From contig NZ_HG964497.1 of the NCBI RefSeq assembly GCF_000613125.1, forward strand, positions 478,823 to 542,822: a stretch of DNA of 64,000 nucleotides, read 5' to 3'. The DNA comes from Bacillus sp. EB01. GTDB lineage: Bacteria; Bacillota; Bacilli; Bacillales; Cytobacillaceae. Made by a program: the position numbers and the translations under genes. Under the pieces are notes generated by a model. It saw only the letters and a program-made list of their open reading frames with translations, made no database searches and had not been told where the DNA came from. Shown piece by piece: positions 1 through 13,690 of the stretch. How positions within the stretch are numbered: the stretch's first letter is position 1; each line of letters starts with the position of its first letter.

Positions 1-181
1 ATTCCGAATCAGCAGATTTTGATTCTGGTTTTTCAGTTTTTGCTGGAGGTTCATTATGTACAGGCACATCGGTCCCGGAGGCCTCCTGTGCTGCTTTTGC
101 CGCCCGCTTTGCGGCAGCTGCGGCCTTTGCCTTCTCGACCGCTTCCTTTTTTAATTGTTCGAGATCCTTCTCACCGCTCAT
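1..181 (-). CDS. nuoC: NADH-quinone oxidoreductase subunit C, N-terminal fragment
   Basis: Partial gene: only the first 60 codons are in the window and the rest runs off the left edge. The ATG at 181 lies 3 bases after the nuoB stop, with GGTGAT just upstream inside the end of nuoB, so it is translationally coupled. The visible part is a hydrophilic Ala/Lys/Glu-rich tail with AAAAAKRAAKAA-like runs, then Pro/Lys/Ser. This matches the long low-complexity N-terminal extension carried by Bacillus NuoC before the 30 kDa domain. No catalytic domain is visible, so the call rests on position behind nuoA-nuoB and on that extension. Confidence 0.75.
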   Translation of the reverse strand, partial: MSGEKDLEQLKKEAVEKAKAAAAAKRAAKAAQEASGTDVPVHNEPPAKTEKPESKSADSE

Positions 182-184
182 CGG

Positions 185-697
185 TTAGATCACCTTCTTC
201 CCCGTCTTCGCCTCGTATCGAATTTTCTCTTTCAGTTTATTAATTCCATAAATCAAGGCTGCTGGATTTGGTGGGCAGCCGGGAATATATACATCCACCG
301 GAACAATTTGATCCACACCTTTTACAACAGAATAAGAATTTACATAGGGTCCTCCGGCAGTGGCGCAAGAACCCATTGCAATCACCCATTTCGGTTCAGG
401 CATTTGGTCATAGAGCCGTCTGACAATCGGGGCCATTTTTTTCGTCACAGTTCCAGATACAATCATGACATCCGACTGCCGAGGAGAATTTCGGAAAAAG
501 GATCCAAATCGGTCAAGGTCATAATTTGCGGCTCCGACACCCATCATTTCGATCGCGCAGCAAGCAAGCCCGAAGGTCATTGGGTAAAGGGAATTGCTCC
601 TGGCCCAGGCCTTCACTTGTTCAAGAGTAGTCAAAAAGACATTCCGCTTCATTTCTTCCATTTCTATTGGTGATATATTATCCAATTTTAGTTCCAT
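185..697 (-). CDS. nuoB: NADH-quinone oxidoreductase subunit B
   Basis: NuoB carries the terminal N2 [4Fe-4S] cluster of complex I and sits at the quinone-reduction end of the peripheral arm. The 170-residue protein shows the family hallmarks in order: [11 protein letters not shown] with the adjacent cysteine pair, a YDLDRFG segment, [10 protein letters not shown] and PGCPPNP, which supply the four cluster cysteines. The start chosen is ATG 697, which has AAGAAGGTG a few bases upstream; an in-frame ATG at 718 has no ribosome binding site. It overlaps the end of nuoA by about 10 bases, so the two are coupled. B. subtilis lacks this operon but several other Bacillus have it beside atp. Confidence 0.95.
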   Translation of the reverse strand: MELKLDNISPIEMEEMKRNVFLTTLEQVKAWARSNSLYPMTFGLACCAIEMMGVGAANYDLDRFGSFFRNSPRQSDVMIVSGTVTKKMAPIVRRLYDQMPEPKWVIAMGSCATAGGPYVNSYSVVKGVDQIVPVDVYIPGCPPNPAALIYGINKLKEKIRYEAKTGKKVI

Positions 698-1062
698 TTC
701 AGCACCTTCTTCTTCCATGCATAAACAAGCCCTAGTACAAGCATCAATGCGAAAATGAGCATTTCGATCAATGCAAAGATACCGAGCTTATCATAGGCTA
801 CCGCCCAAGGATACAAAAATACTGTTTCCACATCGAAAATAACAAACATCAGGGCGAAAATATAATAGCGGACATTGAATTGCACTCGTGAATCGTGAAA
901 CGGCTCAATCCCGCTTTCATATGTAGTATACTTCGCGTCGCTTGGCTTGTGCGGGCGCAGAAGCTTCCCCAGAAACAGTGCCACAATTGGCAGCAAAACC
1001 CCGAGACACAGAAACACAAAGACTATCAGATAATTATTCTGATATACATTCAGCAGATCCAT
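688..1062 (-). CDS. nuoA: NADH-quinone oxidoreductase subunit A
   Basis: Small membrane subunit of complex I, 124 residues, with three predicted transmembrane segments ([17 protein letters not shown] near the N terminus and two in the C-terminal half). The conserved loop [15 protein letters not shown] and the [15 protein letters not shown] segment are diagnostic of NuoA/ND3. The start is ATG 1062, preceded by GGAGGGG; the reading frame stays open to 1137, but that extension would cover the promoter and leader. It is the first gene of the nuo operon. Confidence 0.95.
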   Translation of the reverse strand: MDLLNVYQNNYLIVFVFLCLGVLLPIVALFLGKLLRPHKPSDAKYTTYESGIEPFHDSRVQFNVRYYIFALMFVIFDVETVFLYPWAVAYDKLGIFALIEMLIFALMLVLGLVYAWKKKVLKWN

Positions 1063-1119
1063 GCCTATCCCCTCCAATGTTGTAGAATTTTCACACTTGT
1101 TAAACATGTAACCGAATTC

Positions 1120-1148
1120 ATTATAGCATTGTTGCATTTGTGTGTCGA
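1120..1148 (-). promoter_or_regulatory. sigma-A promoter of the nuo operon
   Basis: On the minus strand TCGACA (1148-1143) and a perfect TATAAT (1125-1120) are separated by 17 bases. The leader to nuoA is about 50 bases. One mismatch in the -35 box; no operator is obvious. Confidence 0.65.
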
Positions 1149-1442
1149 CAAAGCCAGGAAGAAAAAGAGTACTGGACTTCTTCCCCTTTCTTTCTATTTC
1201 GATAAATTTCTTCAGCCCCTGACCTATTTCGCAAATTCCCCTTCATCCCGGTTGCCGTGGCGGCGCTATGCAGCGTAATTCGATCAATTATCAATCACTC
1301 ACCGCCAGTCGGCGTTTAAGCCCTTCTATCCCTACTATATGTATTCAGTACAGACCTTTTTCATATCTACTTAGTTTATAGTCTATCCATACAAGTTTTG
1401 CTGACACTCACTGCTATTGGTCTCCCGGGTGCCTGTTCAGGC
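1149..1442. other. Intergenic gap with no recognisable gene
   Basis: Between the nuo promoter and the terminator of the transglutaminase-fold gene. I see only short open frames without ribosome binding sites and no convincing structured RNA. Confidence 0.5.
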
Positions 1443-1485
1443 TAAAAAACCGCCTGATTGTTGGTGAACACAATCGTTCAGGCGG
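1443..1485 (-). terminator. Intrinsic terminator after the transglutaminase-fold gene
   Basis: The minus strand reads CCGCCTGA...ATTGT...ACAAT...TCAGGCGG followed by six T. The stop codon of the gene ends about 10 bases before the stem. Confidence 0.85.
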
Positions 1486-1493
1486 AGTTCCTT

Positions 1494-2318
1494 CTAATAT
1501 TCATACTGTTTCTTGTAATCGGACGCTTTCTTATAGATGGATTTACCGGAATAATTTTTAGTAGCTGCATCAACAGTGGTATCAATAATGACCCATTTCT
1601 TCAGCTCTTTGATATAAACCTCGTTCCAGGCATGCAATCCTTTTGCATTTGTGGAATAGCCGGTAACGAGCTTTGCAGGAATTCCCTGGCTCCTGAGCAT
1701 CGAGCCGAACAGGGCTGCATAATCGTAGCAAATCCCTTTCTTACTCTTATAAGTGGTATTAATATTTGGCAAATATCCACTTTTCACATTACGGTACTTT
1801 TCATAATCATATTTCACATTGCGGGCAACATAGTTTTGGATTGACCTAACCTTGTCCTCGGTCCTTGTCTTTCCTTTTACAAGCTTTGAAGCAGTCTTAA
1901 TCGGTGACATGGATCTTGTCCACTTTACATTCTGGACGGATTGCAGAAACACAGTTTTAGAGTCTTTCAGTTTGAGGGTTACCTTTTTTGAGGTTACTGA
2001 TTTATAGTAATTTCCAGTTGTTTGTTGAAAAACGGTTACGGTGTATTCACCATTTTTCATTTGCAGCGGGAACTGTGTAAGGGTACCGTTATTAGGCAGA
2101 TTGTAATAATACGTTTTTCCGTTCTTGGCAACCCCTACTTTGGCCTTTTTACCGGATTTGGTTTTGAAGCCTACAGAGATAATTCCCTTGGCAAGGGAAT
2201 TCGTGTTGATTGTCGCTTCAGTCTGGGTTTGAGAAGTGGCAAGGGCGGCCTGTGCAACAGTCGATTCGAGGGGCAGAAATAACAAAAGAACAACCAGCAG
2301 ACTTATAAATTTGCGCAA
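1494..2318 (-). CDS. Secreted transglutaminase-like (papain-fold) protein under a c-di-GMP riboswitch
   Basis: A 274-residue exported protein. Residues 1-25 form a signal peptide (FISLLVVLLLFLPL, cleavage near AQA). Residues 40-135 are a beta-rich region without a recognised family. Residues about 150-250 are a transglutaminase-core domain with the catalytic triad visible: Cys197 in GICYDYA, His229 in LHAWNEV and Asp246 in WVIIDTT. Members of this fold are peptidases or cross-linking enzymes, and which applies cannot be told here. The start is TTG 2318, set by AAAGGAG at 2332-2326. A c-di-GMP-I aptamer ends on that ribosome binding site. Downstream partners of the same orientation are a sortase and an LPXTG protein, so a role on the cell surface is likely. 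Substrate unknown. Confidence 0.85.
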   Translation of the reverse strand: MRKFISLLVVLLLFLPLESTVAQAALATSQTQTEATINTNSLAKGIISVGFKTKSGKKAKVGVAKNGKTYYYNLPNNGTLTQFPLQMKNGEYTVTVFQQTTGNYYKSVTSKKVTLKLKDSKTVFLQSVQNVKWTRSMSPIKTASKLVKGKTRTEDKVRSIQNYVARNVKYDYEKYRNVKSGYLPNINTTYKSKKGICYDYAALFGSMLRSQGIPAKLVTGYSTNAKGLHAWNEVYIKELKKWVIIDTTVDAATKNYSGKSIYKKASDYKKQYEY

Positions 2319-2322
2319 AAAA

Positions 2323-2423
2323 ACTCTCCTTTCGGTAGCTAGGCTGCCTTTCCTTAATTCCGGTGAAGGCCCTATAGCTTTGCGTCCCTGCCTTTCAACA
2401 GGTTTGCCCTTTCGTAAAAGAGT
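2323..2423 (-). promoter_or_regulatory. Cyclic di-GMP-I (GEMM) riboswitch, predicted translational control
   Basis: The minus-strand RNA carries the GEMM-I core: GGGCAAACC, a GAAA tetraloop on the first hairpin, GGGACGCAAAGC, a second hairpin, and GGCAGCCTAGCTACC. A TATAAT box at 2451-2446 places the transcript start near 2440. ACTCTTTT (2423-2416) is complementary, with two G-U pairs, to AGGAGAGT (2330-2323). That closing stem therefore covers the AAAGGAG ribosome binding site of the downstream TTG start. No T-rich terminator lies between aptamer and gene. The family assignment is strong; the predicted effect (ligand shuts translation) is inference. Confidence 0.9.
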
Positions 2424-2516
2424 GATTCTATTCTCTTTGTCTATTATTATAACTGAGCAAACACCATATATCTACAATTTTCTTGAATAATTTCCCATAT
2501 TGAAAAGGTTGTCGAC

Positions 2517-3203
2517 TTAAGGAACCAGCCTTGCATGGATAATTAATCGGTGAGTAGCTTTGTCAACTGGATCACAGGTAATCAAGGTCAATAATTGGTC
2601 TTCACCATTTCTCTTTAAGACAGATGTATCATCCGGAGAAACGATGGAGGAATTGAAAATAGTATACTTGAATGTCTGACTCCGGTCCTTGATTACTATT
2701 GTGTCACCTTCCTCCAGCTCTCCAAGTCTGTTGAACATCCTGCCGAAGGTCCTGCTTCTATGAGCGGCAATTGCGGCATTCCCTTTCTCCCCGGGATAGT
2801 CAGTCCCCGTCAAATGACCGGCTCCATACCTCATATTCTCCTGGGAAGCCCCTTTAAGGATAGGGAGCCTGACACCTATTTTTTCAATTTCTATCGTCCC
2901 CAATATTTGTGGTTTTTCCGCTTCAGCTTTCTTTTCAGTTTTTTTATCCGATTGCACAGATTCCTCCTGAGCCGATGTATCCACTGCTAGAACAGGGGCT
3001 TCTGTCAATGCCTCCGAGAAGATATCAGTAAGCTGGCTAAAGCTGTTTATTGCCTCCTTCGCTTCCAGAAAACCATTCTCTCCATTTTCCCAATCTCGTA
3101 TCATCTTTTGTTGAAGATAGTCGATGTACAGGTTTTTTCCAGAGGGGTAGCAGATTATTGTCAGGCCTGAGAAAATTAAAAGGAATGCCAATGCTTTTTT
3201 CAT
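2517..3203 (-). CDS. Sortase (class D-like), membrane-anchored transpeptidase
   Basis: Sortases cut LPXTG-type signals between Thr and Gly and join the protein to the peptidoglycan cross-bridge. This 228-residue protein has an N-terminal membrane anchor (LAFLLIFSGLTIICYP), a charged Lys/Glu-rich spacer at about 75-98, then the sortase barrel. The triad is visible: His148 in AIAAHRS, Cys210 in LTLITCDP and Arg219 in ATHRL. The start is ATG 3203 rather than the in-frame ATG at 3218, because AGGGAAG lies just before the former. It follows the LPXTG gene by 72 bases containing a terminator, so its expression depends on read-through or an unseen promoter. It very probably anchors that neighbouring protein. 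The short N-terminal anchor and TLITC motif fit the class D group, but the class is not certain. Confidence 0.93.
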   Translation of the reverse strand: MKKALAFLLIFSGLTIICYPSGKNLYIDYLQQKMIRDWENGENGFLEAKEAINSFSQLTDIFSEALTEAPVLAVDTSAQEESVQSDKKTEKKAEAEKPQILGTIEIEKIGVRLPILKGASQENMRYGAGHLTGTDYPGEKGNAAIAAHRSRTFGRMFNRLGELEEGDTIVIKDRSQTFKYTIFNSSIVSPDDTSVLKRNGEDQLLTLITCDPVDKATHRLIIHARLVP

Positions 3204-3235
3204 CAATTCTTCCCTCATTTCAATCTATTACTTAA

Positions 3236-3263
3236 TAAAAAGAGGGAGAAGCAGTTCTCCCTC
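3236..3263 (-). terminator. Intrinsic terminator between LPXTG gene and sortase gene
   Basis: Minus strand GAGGGAGAA-CTGC-TTCTCCCTC followed by TTTTTATT: a perfect 9-base stem and a T run, about 12 bases after the LPXTG gene stop. It should make the adhesin mRNA largely monocistronic. Confidence 0.85.
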
Positions 3264-3275
3264 CACATACACCTA

Positions 3276-5561
3276 TTATGCAGGATTCCTCCTCAAAGTT
3301 CGGAGCATTCCTCCTCCCGCAAGGCACAGGAGTAACCCAGCCAGGTAAAATCCAATTGCGCTATTCTCACCGGTTTGCGGCAATTCCCCGCCAACTCCTC
3401 CTACTCCACCTTGAGGGTTGTCATCCGAAATGATCGGCCCTTCTGATGGAACACTTGGTGATACCGGGCCGCCTGGCACTGCAGGTTCTTCAATTATCAC
3501 ACCGCCACCGTCATCAGGCTCATCACATTTTAGCTTGATTGTTATTTTATTTCCGTTAAAGACTAATTCTGATTCATTCAGTTCCGAGAGAAGGATGGTG
3601 TAGTGTTCTCCTTCAATTGTTACCATCAGTCCTTCGACATCCTCTTTTTCGATATCTTTTAGTTTAAGAAGCAAAGTCTGCAAGTCTCCATCAACATTAA
3701 AGTCTACTGTTCCTCCGTCTTTCAAAATGAGAGCTGCCTTCTCAATCAAACCAATACAGTTTCCAAGAATAACTTCAACATTCAATTCTACTGGCTCCTC
3801 GATCGGTGGATGTTCGGTCTCACAGTCCACCTTGATAACTATGGTTCCGTTATCCTTTACTTCTTTCGTCACATTTGGATCTGATAGGAGGTATGTTTTT
3901 ATCTTATCTGCCGCCTTCACTTTCACACCCTTAATATCATCTAAACTTATTTTTTCCAATTGCATTACCAAATCCATCAGGGAAGTATATTCTAACTCCC
4001 TGCCATCAGCTAGCAGCAGCCATGCTTTGTCCACTATCCCGATACAATCATTAATAATCAGCTTCACTTCTATTCGTTCAGGCTGCTCGACTGGCGGTGC
4101 TTTTGGACAGTCAATCGTAATAACAATCGTGCCGTTTTCCTTAACCTTTACCTTAACGTTTTGGTCTGAAAGCGAGTAGATTATTAACTTTTCGCCTACT
4201 TTCACTTTAATACCCTTGAGGTCTCCATTGTCGATGCCCTCGAGCTTAAGGATACTGGTGAACGAAGGAAACTCCACTTCTTTATTGTCTGTTAAAATGA
4301 GCCACGCCTTATCTACTATTCCATAACAATCTTTCAGAACCAATTTAATTTTGGTTGCTTCAGGCTTCTCGGTAGGGGGTTCATCTGACTTACACTCTAT
4401 TTTAAAAACAATTGTCCCGTTTTTGTTTTTGGGAGATTCGACTACCACTTCCTCTTTTTCAAAAATAAGTTCTTTACCATCCTTTAGGACAACACCCACC
4501 TTGTCGATATCATCAAGAGTTATATCCTCAAGTTCAATTGTGTTCTTTTCAAGGTTGATTCTAGTGCCATCGTTAAGAATGAAAAAGGCATAATTAACAA
4601 GTGGCATGCAGCCTTTAATAAAATTCACTTTGAATTTCGCTGGCTTGTCCTTTTCAACAGGAGGGTTTTCACCGCTTTCTGGAGGGGCTGCTTCTTTACA
4701 GACAATCTTGAATACAACTGTTCCATTTTCATTTTTAGGGGAGTCTACTAAAACGTCTTCCCTTTCAAATACAAGCACTGTCCCGCTTTTTAGGACAACC
4801 CCAACCTTATCAATATCCTTTGTTTCAACATCCTTTAAAGTAATAATATACTTATCTAGTATTATTTTTTTCCCATCTGTCAGGATGAAGAAAGCATGGT
4901 CCGCCAATGGCATACAACCCTTGATTAAGTTGACTTTATATTTATTAGTTTTGCTGTTTCCGTTGTCCCCTCCATTCCCAGGTGGATTATCTCCATCACC
5001 AGGAGGATTGCTGTCGCCCGGTGGATTATCTCCTTCGCCCGGAGGGTTGCTGCCTCCCGGAGGATTATCTCCGTTTCCTGGCGGTTTCTCTCCATCACCC
5101 GGTGGGGTTGTTCCTTCTTCCGGAGGGCCTTCCTCCCCTTTTGGAGGATCAATATTTTTATAATAAAAAGCAATATGGCTAATTCCTTTATTATTCGGCG
5201 CAGTTAAGCCTGTCCCTGATGTCGCCCCTTCTGGATATGGAGTCTCTATGCCGCCTCTTCCTCCTTTTACATAAACAAAGTAAACAGGAATGTTGGAGGT
5301 CCAAGATACCGCTTTAGCTTCCTTTTTCTTTGCATTTGTTTCAAACTTCAAATTGAGTTCCAGGTTTCCCCCATGATGCTTATAAACACCATCCTTCCAG
5401 GACTCTGAATCCACCTTAAACATTTCATAACCTTCCTTAGGCTGCGCAGCTCCTCCATTACTTTTATTGTTGGCTGAAGCAGCCCCATTTGGAAGTAGGT
5501 TAAAAATCATAAGCAATACTAAGAAAAGTAGTGATGTGATTTTATATGTTTTTCTTTTCAA
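3276..5561 (-). CDS. LPXTG-anchored surface protein with five cysteine-bracketed repeats
   Basis: A 761-residue wall-anchored protein. Signal peptide 1-30 (cleavage after ASA). Residues about 85-137 contain a VYVKGGRGG...SHIAFYY segment like that in other Gram-positive surface proteins. Residues 138-203 are a Pro/Gly/Asp/Asn hinge built of PPGxGDN units. Five repeats of roughly 80-90 residues follow (about 207-289, 309-391, 403-485, 496-580, 592-680). Each opens with a Cys after a hydrophobic strand (C216, C318, C412, C506, C602) and closes with a Cys after an NGT-IVFKI-type strand (C288, C390, C485, C580, C679). Repeats 1-2 form one subtype and 3-5 another. The C terminus has LPQTG at 727-731, a hydrophobic helix and an RTLRR tail. 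The start is TTG with AGAGGGG upstream. It is preceded by a c-di-GMP-I riboswitch and followed by its own terminator and a sortase gene. Adhesin or biofilm function is inferred. Confidence 0.9.
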   Translation of the reverse strand: MKRKTYKITSLLFLVLLMIFNLLPNGAASANNKSNGGAAQPKEGYEMFKVDSESWKDGVYKHHGGNLELNLKFETNAKKKEAKAVSWTSNIPVYFVYVKGGRGGIETPYPEGATSGTGLTAPNNKGISHIAFYYKNIDPPKGEEGPPEEGTTPPGDGEKPPGNGDNPPGGSNPPGEGDNPPGDSNPPGDGDNPPGNGGDNGNSKTNKYKVNLIKGCMPLADHAFFILTDGKKIILDKYIITLKDVETKDIDKVGVVLKSGTVLVFEREDVLVDSPKNENGTVVFKIVCKEAAPPESGENPPVEKDKPAKFKVNFIKGCMPLVNYAFFILNDGTRINLEKNTIELEDITLDDIDKVGVVLKDGKELIFEKEEVVVESPKNKNGTIVFKIECKSDEPPTEKPEATKIKLVLKDCYGIVDKAWLILTDNKEVEFPSFTSILKLEGIDNGDLKGIKVKVGEKLIIYSLSDQNVKVKVKENGTIVITIDCPKAPPVEQPERIEVKLIINDCIGIVDKAWLLLADGRELEYTSLMDLVMQLEKISLDDIKGVKVKAADKIKTYLLSDPNVTKEVKDNGTIVIKVDCETEHPPIEEPVELNVEVILGNCIGLIEKAALILKDGGTVDFNVDGDLQTLLLKLKDIEKEDVEGLMVTIEGEHYTILLSELNESELVFNGNKITIKLKCDEPDDGGGVIIEEPAVPGGPVSPSVPSEGPIISDDNPQGGVGGVGGELPQTGENSAIGFYLAGLLLCLAGGGMLRTLRRNPA

Positions 5562-5677
5562 AGACAGTCCCCTCTTTCTTTATTCTTTAATTGTATTCCG
5601 AATATTCAGTCTAATTTTGAGACACCTCCCCCAGAATGTTCATTATTCCAAATGGCATTAGCCATTAAGGACCTATT

Positions 5678-5717
5678 AAAAACAACAAAAAGCTGCCAGA
5701 AATGAGTCCTGGCAGCT
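5678..5717 (-). terminator. Riboswitch-associated intrinsic terminator (expression platform)
   Basis: Minus strand CTGGCAGCT is preceded by AGCTGCCAG with an 9-base loop, then TTTTTGTTGTTTTT. It lies in the leader 117 bases before the TTG start of the LPXTG gene. Its 5' arm AGCTGCC is also the last conserved block of the upstream aptamer, so ligand binding and terminator folding should compete. Confidence 0.85.
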
Positions 5718-5800
5718 GGACGACCATGATCAAGTTACTGATTACAGGTTCCTAGGCTTTGCGTCCCATCCTTTCAGATGGTTTGCCTTTTTCAATATGT
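5711..5800 (-). promoter_or_regulatory. Cyclic di-GMP-I (GEMM) riboswitch, predicted transcriptional control
   Basis: The minus-strand leader contains AAGGCAAACC, a hairpin closed by CTGAAAG, GGGACGCAAAGCC, a second hairpin in which AGGAACC pairs with GGTCGTCC around an ATCA/TGAT inner stem, and AGCTGCC. This is the same conserved order as the aptamer at 2323-2423. It is followed at once by an overlapping intrinsic terminator, a layout expected of an ON switch (ligand-bound aptamer holds back the terminator arm). Ligand class is by family recognition; polarity is inference. Confidence 0.9.
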
Positions 5801-5964
5801 ATTGGAATAAGTTTTATGGAGTTGCTCCTGTTGGCTTATTTATTACAATATTTGAGATACCCGGCCAAACTCTTGAATAAACCAATTTAGAAAAAATAAT
5901 ACAAATAAACTATTTTTTACCATTACCTAATTTCCCATATAAATAATAAAATTTTTGCTAAGCT

Positions 5965-6018
5965 AAAAAAGGCTGATTACAGAAGCCGCCGCTTGTGGAC
6001 GACTCTGTAATCAGCCTT
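5965..6018 (-). terminator. Intrinsic terminator of the atp operon
   Basis: Minus strand AAGGCTGATTACAGA...TCTGTAATCAGCCTT, a perfect 15-base stem followed by TTTT, about 12 bases after the atpC stop. Confidence 0.9.
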
Positions 6019-6030
6019 CGTTATCTAATC

Positions 6031-6441
<411 letters not shown>

Positions 6442-6458
6442 TCACCCTCCTGGCTGGT

Positions 6459-7910
<1,452 letters not shown>

Positions 7911-8100
7911 CTAGCTTTTTAGCCCTCGTTTTTCTTTTGCGTTAGAAAAGTACGAACTGATACTTTCCTATTTGCGATAATCCGAAAGCCGGAATTAAAG
8001 TTTCATTCCAGGCGCTTTAAAAAGGCGGGAGAACGGCGGGACACCCCGCACCACTACCCGGCCTATTACATCCTTCCCAATAGAGGAAGAAAACCTTTAT

Positions 8101-8979
<879 letters not shown>

Positions 8980-8992
8980 TCAAAGTTCGGCG

Positions 8993-9010
8993 CGGGGGCA
9001 TACTCCCCCG
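8993..9010 (-). other. GC-rich hairpin in the atpA-atpG gap
   Basis: CGGGGG-AGTATG-CCCCCG on the minus strand, without a T run. One of three hairpins in the longer spacers of the atp operon (also 8036-8049 and 11889-11925). Possibly an mRNA processing or stability element. Confidence 0.4.
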
Positions 9011-9070
9011 GGCCTTTTTGTGTTGGAGAATAATTTTTCAAAGCTAAACGAGTGCTTTCGCTTTTTCTAA

Positions 9071-10594
<1,524 letters not shown>

Positions 10595-10602
10595 CTACAA
10601 AT

Positions 10603-11867
<1,265 letters not shown>

Positions 11868-11888
11868 TCAAAGATAAGGGCATAAAGC

Positions 11889-11925
11889 AATGGCGAAGGT
11901 TCATTATGGAATGATCTTCGCCATT
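11889..11925 (-). other. Hairpin in the atpE-atpF gap
   Basis: Minus strand AATGGCGAAG...CTTCGCCATT, a perfect 10-base stem with a 17-base loop about 20 bases after atpE. No T run follows, so it is not a standard terminator. It could stabilise the atpE message, whose product is needed in many copies. Confidence 0.5.
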
Positions 11926-11943
11926 ATTGAACATTGAATAGCT

Positions 11944-12156
<213 letters not shown>

Positions 12157-12223
12157 TTAAAAGTTCCTCCTTAGTGTAAGGTAAATAGTGGTTTTGTTTG
12201 TCCAAAACTTGGACGGGTATATA

Positions 12224-12943
<720 letters not shown>

Positions 12944-12965
12944 TCACCTCGCTTCTCTGCTCAAG

Positions 12966-13337
12966 CTAATTACGCAAAAATGATTCTTTGAAAAAATCTA
13001 TCATAATGACAATATAGGATGTCATTAATCCCAAAACTACACTGATAATATGAAACTGGTCTGGATATCTCATAGATATGATGACTGACAGGGCTCCGGT
13101 TGCCATTCTCGACATAGAACCCAAAGAACGGACCCTTCTTCCCTGTGCAACAGCACTATCAAACTGTCCCATTTTCCTCACCATCAGCCATAAATTGAAC
13201 ATGCTTAATGCGGTGCCTAATATAAGACCGCCGAATATGTGCGGATAGTCAGTAAAACCCCAGCCGAGGACATAAATCGATAGCAAAAAAAATAAGTATC
13301 TTCGAATCCGGGAATAAATGGTCCCAATATCGGACAT
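12966..13337 (-). CDS. atpI: ATP synthase assembly protein AtpI
   Basis: A 123-residue membrane protein with four predicted helices (LFFLLSIYVLGWGF, IFGGLILGTALSMFNLWLM, then two near the C terminus). AtpI assists c-ring assembly and is not part of the final enzyme. Lies between atpZ and atpB, 7 bases after atpZ. Confidence 0.92.
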   Translation of the reverse strand: MSDIGTIYSRIRRYLFFLLSIYVLGWGFTDYPHIFGGLILGTALSMFNLWLMVRKMGQFDSAVAQGRRVRSLGSMSRMATGALSVIISMRYPDQFHIISVVLGLMTSYIVIMIDFFKESFLRN

Positions 13338-13344
13338 GTCTGTA

Positions 13345-13566
13345 TTAATCTCCTGAGTAATAATGATTTATGAGGCGAATCATGGCATAGACACCCATTG
13401 TCAATCCAATGAACAGCCCAATAATTAAGAAAAGGGGTTCCGTATCGGCCTTGCCGTCCAGCCATCTTCCGGCAAATATGCCAAACAGGATTGAGCCGAC
13501 TAGCTGGGAGAGGATTGCCGACATTAGTGCCATTGCCTTAAAAGGGTGGCGTTCGTCACGACGCAT
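13345..13566 (-). CDS. atpZ: AtpZ/AtpI-family ATP synthase accessory protein
   Basis: A 73-residue protein with two membrane helices (LSQLVGSILFGIFAGRWLDG and FLIIGLFIGLTMGVYAMIRL) and the GRWLDGK turn of the AtpZ family, proposed to act in F0 assembly or Mg/Ca handling. Start ATG 13566, preceded by AGAGGATG; the frame extends to 13605 without a better site. First gene of the operon. Confidence 0.9.
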   Translation of the reverse strand: MRRDERHPFKAMALMSAILSQLVGSILFGIFAGRWLDGKADTEPLFLIIGLFIGLTMGVYAMIRLINHYYSGD

Positions 13567-13690
13567 TTTATCGCATCCTCTCTTCAGAGAATGAGAAACG
13601 GGCAAAAGAGGTTATGTATAGAAGAATCCTGTATAGATGGAACATTGTTGCAGGAATTTTATGAAAACCCTATCATTCATGCCCTTTGTT

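Noticed and set aside
4978-5130. Regular short repeats that might suggest a CRISPR array
   Set aside because: They are in-frame codons for the PPG-rich hinge of the LPXTG protein; no spacers of constant length and no cas genes.
4606-5163. Plus-strand frame rich in Pro/Gly/Ser opposite the adhesin
   Set aside because: Antisense shadow of the PPGxGDN hinge and repeats; no ribosome binding site.
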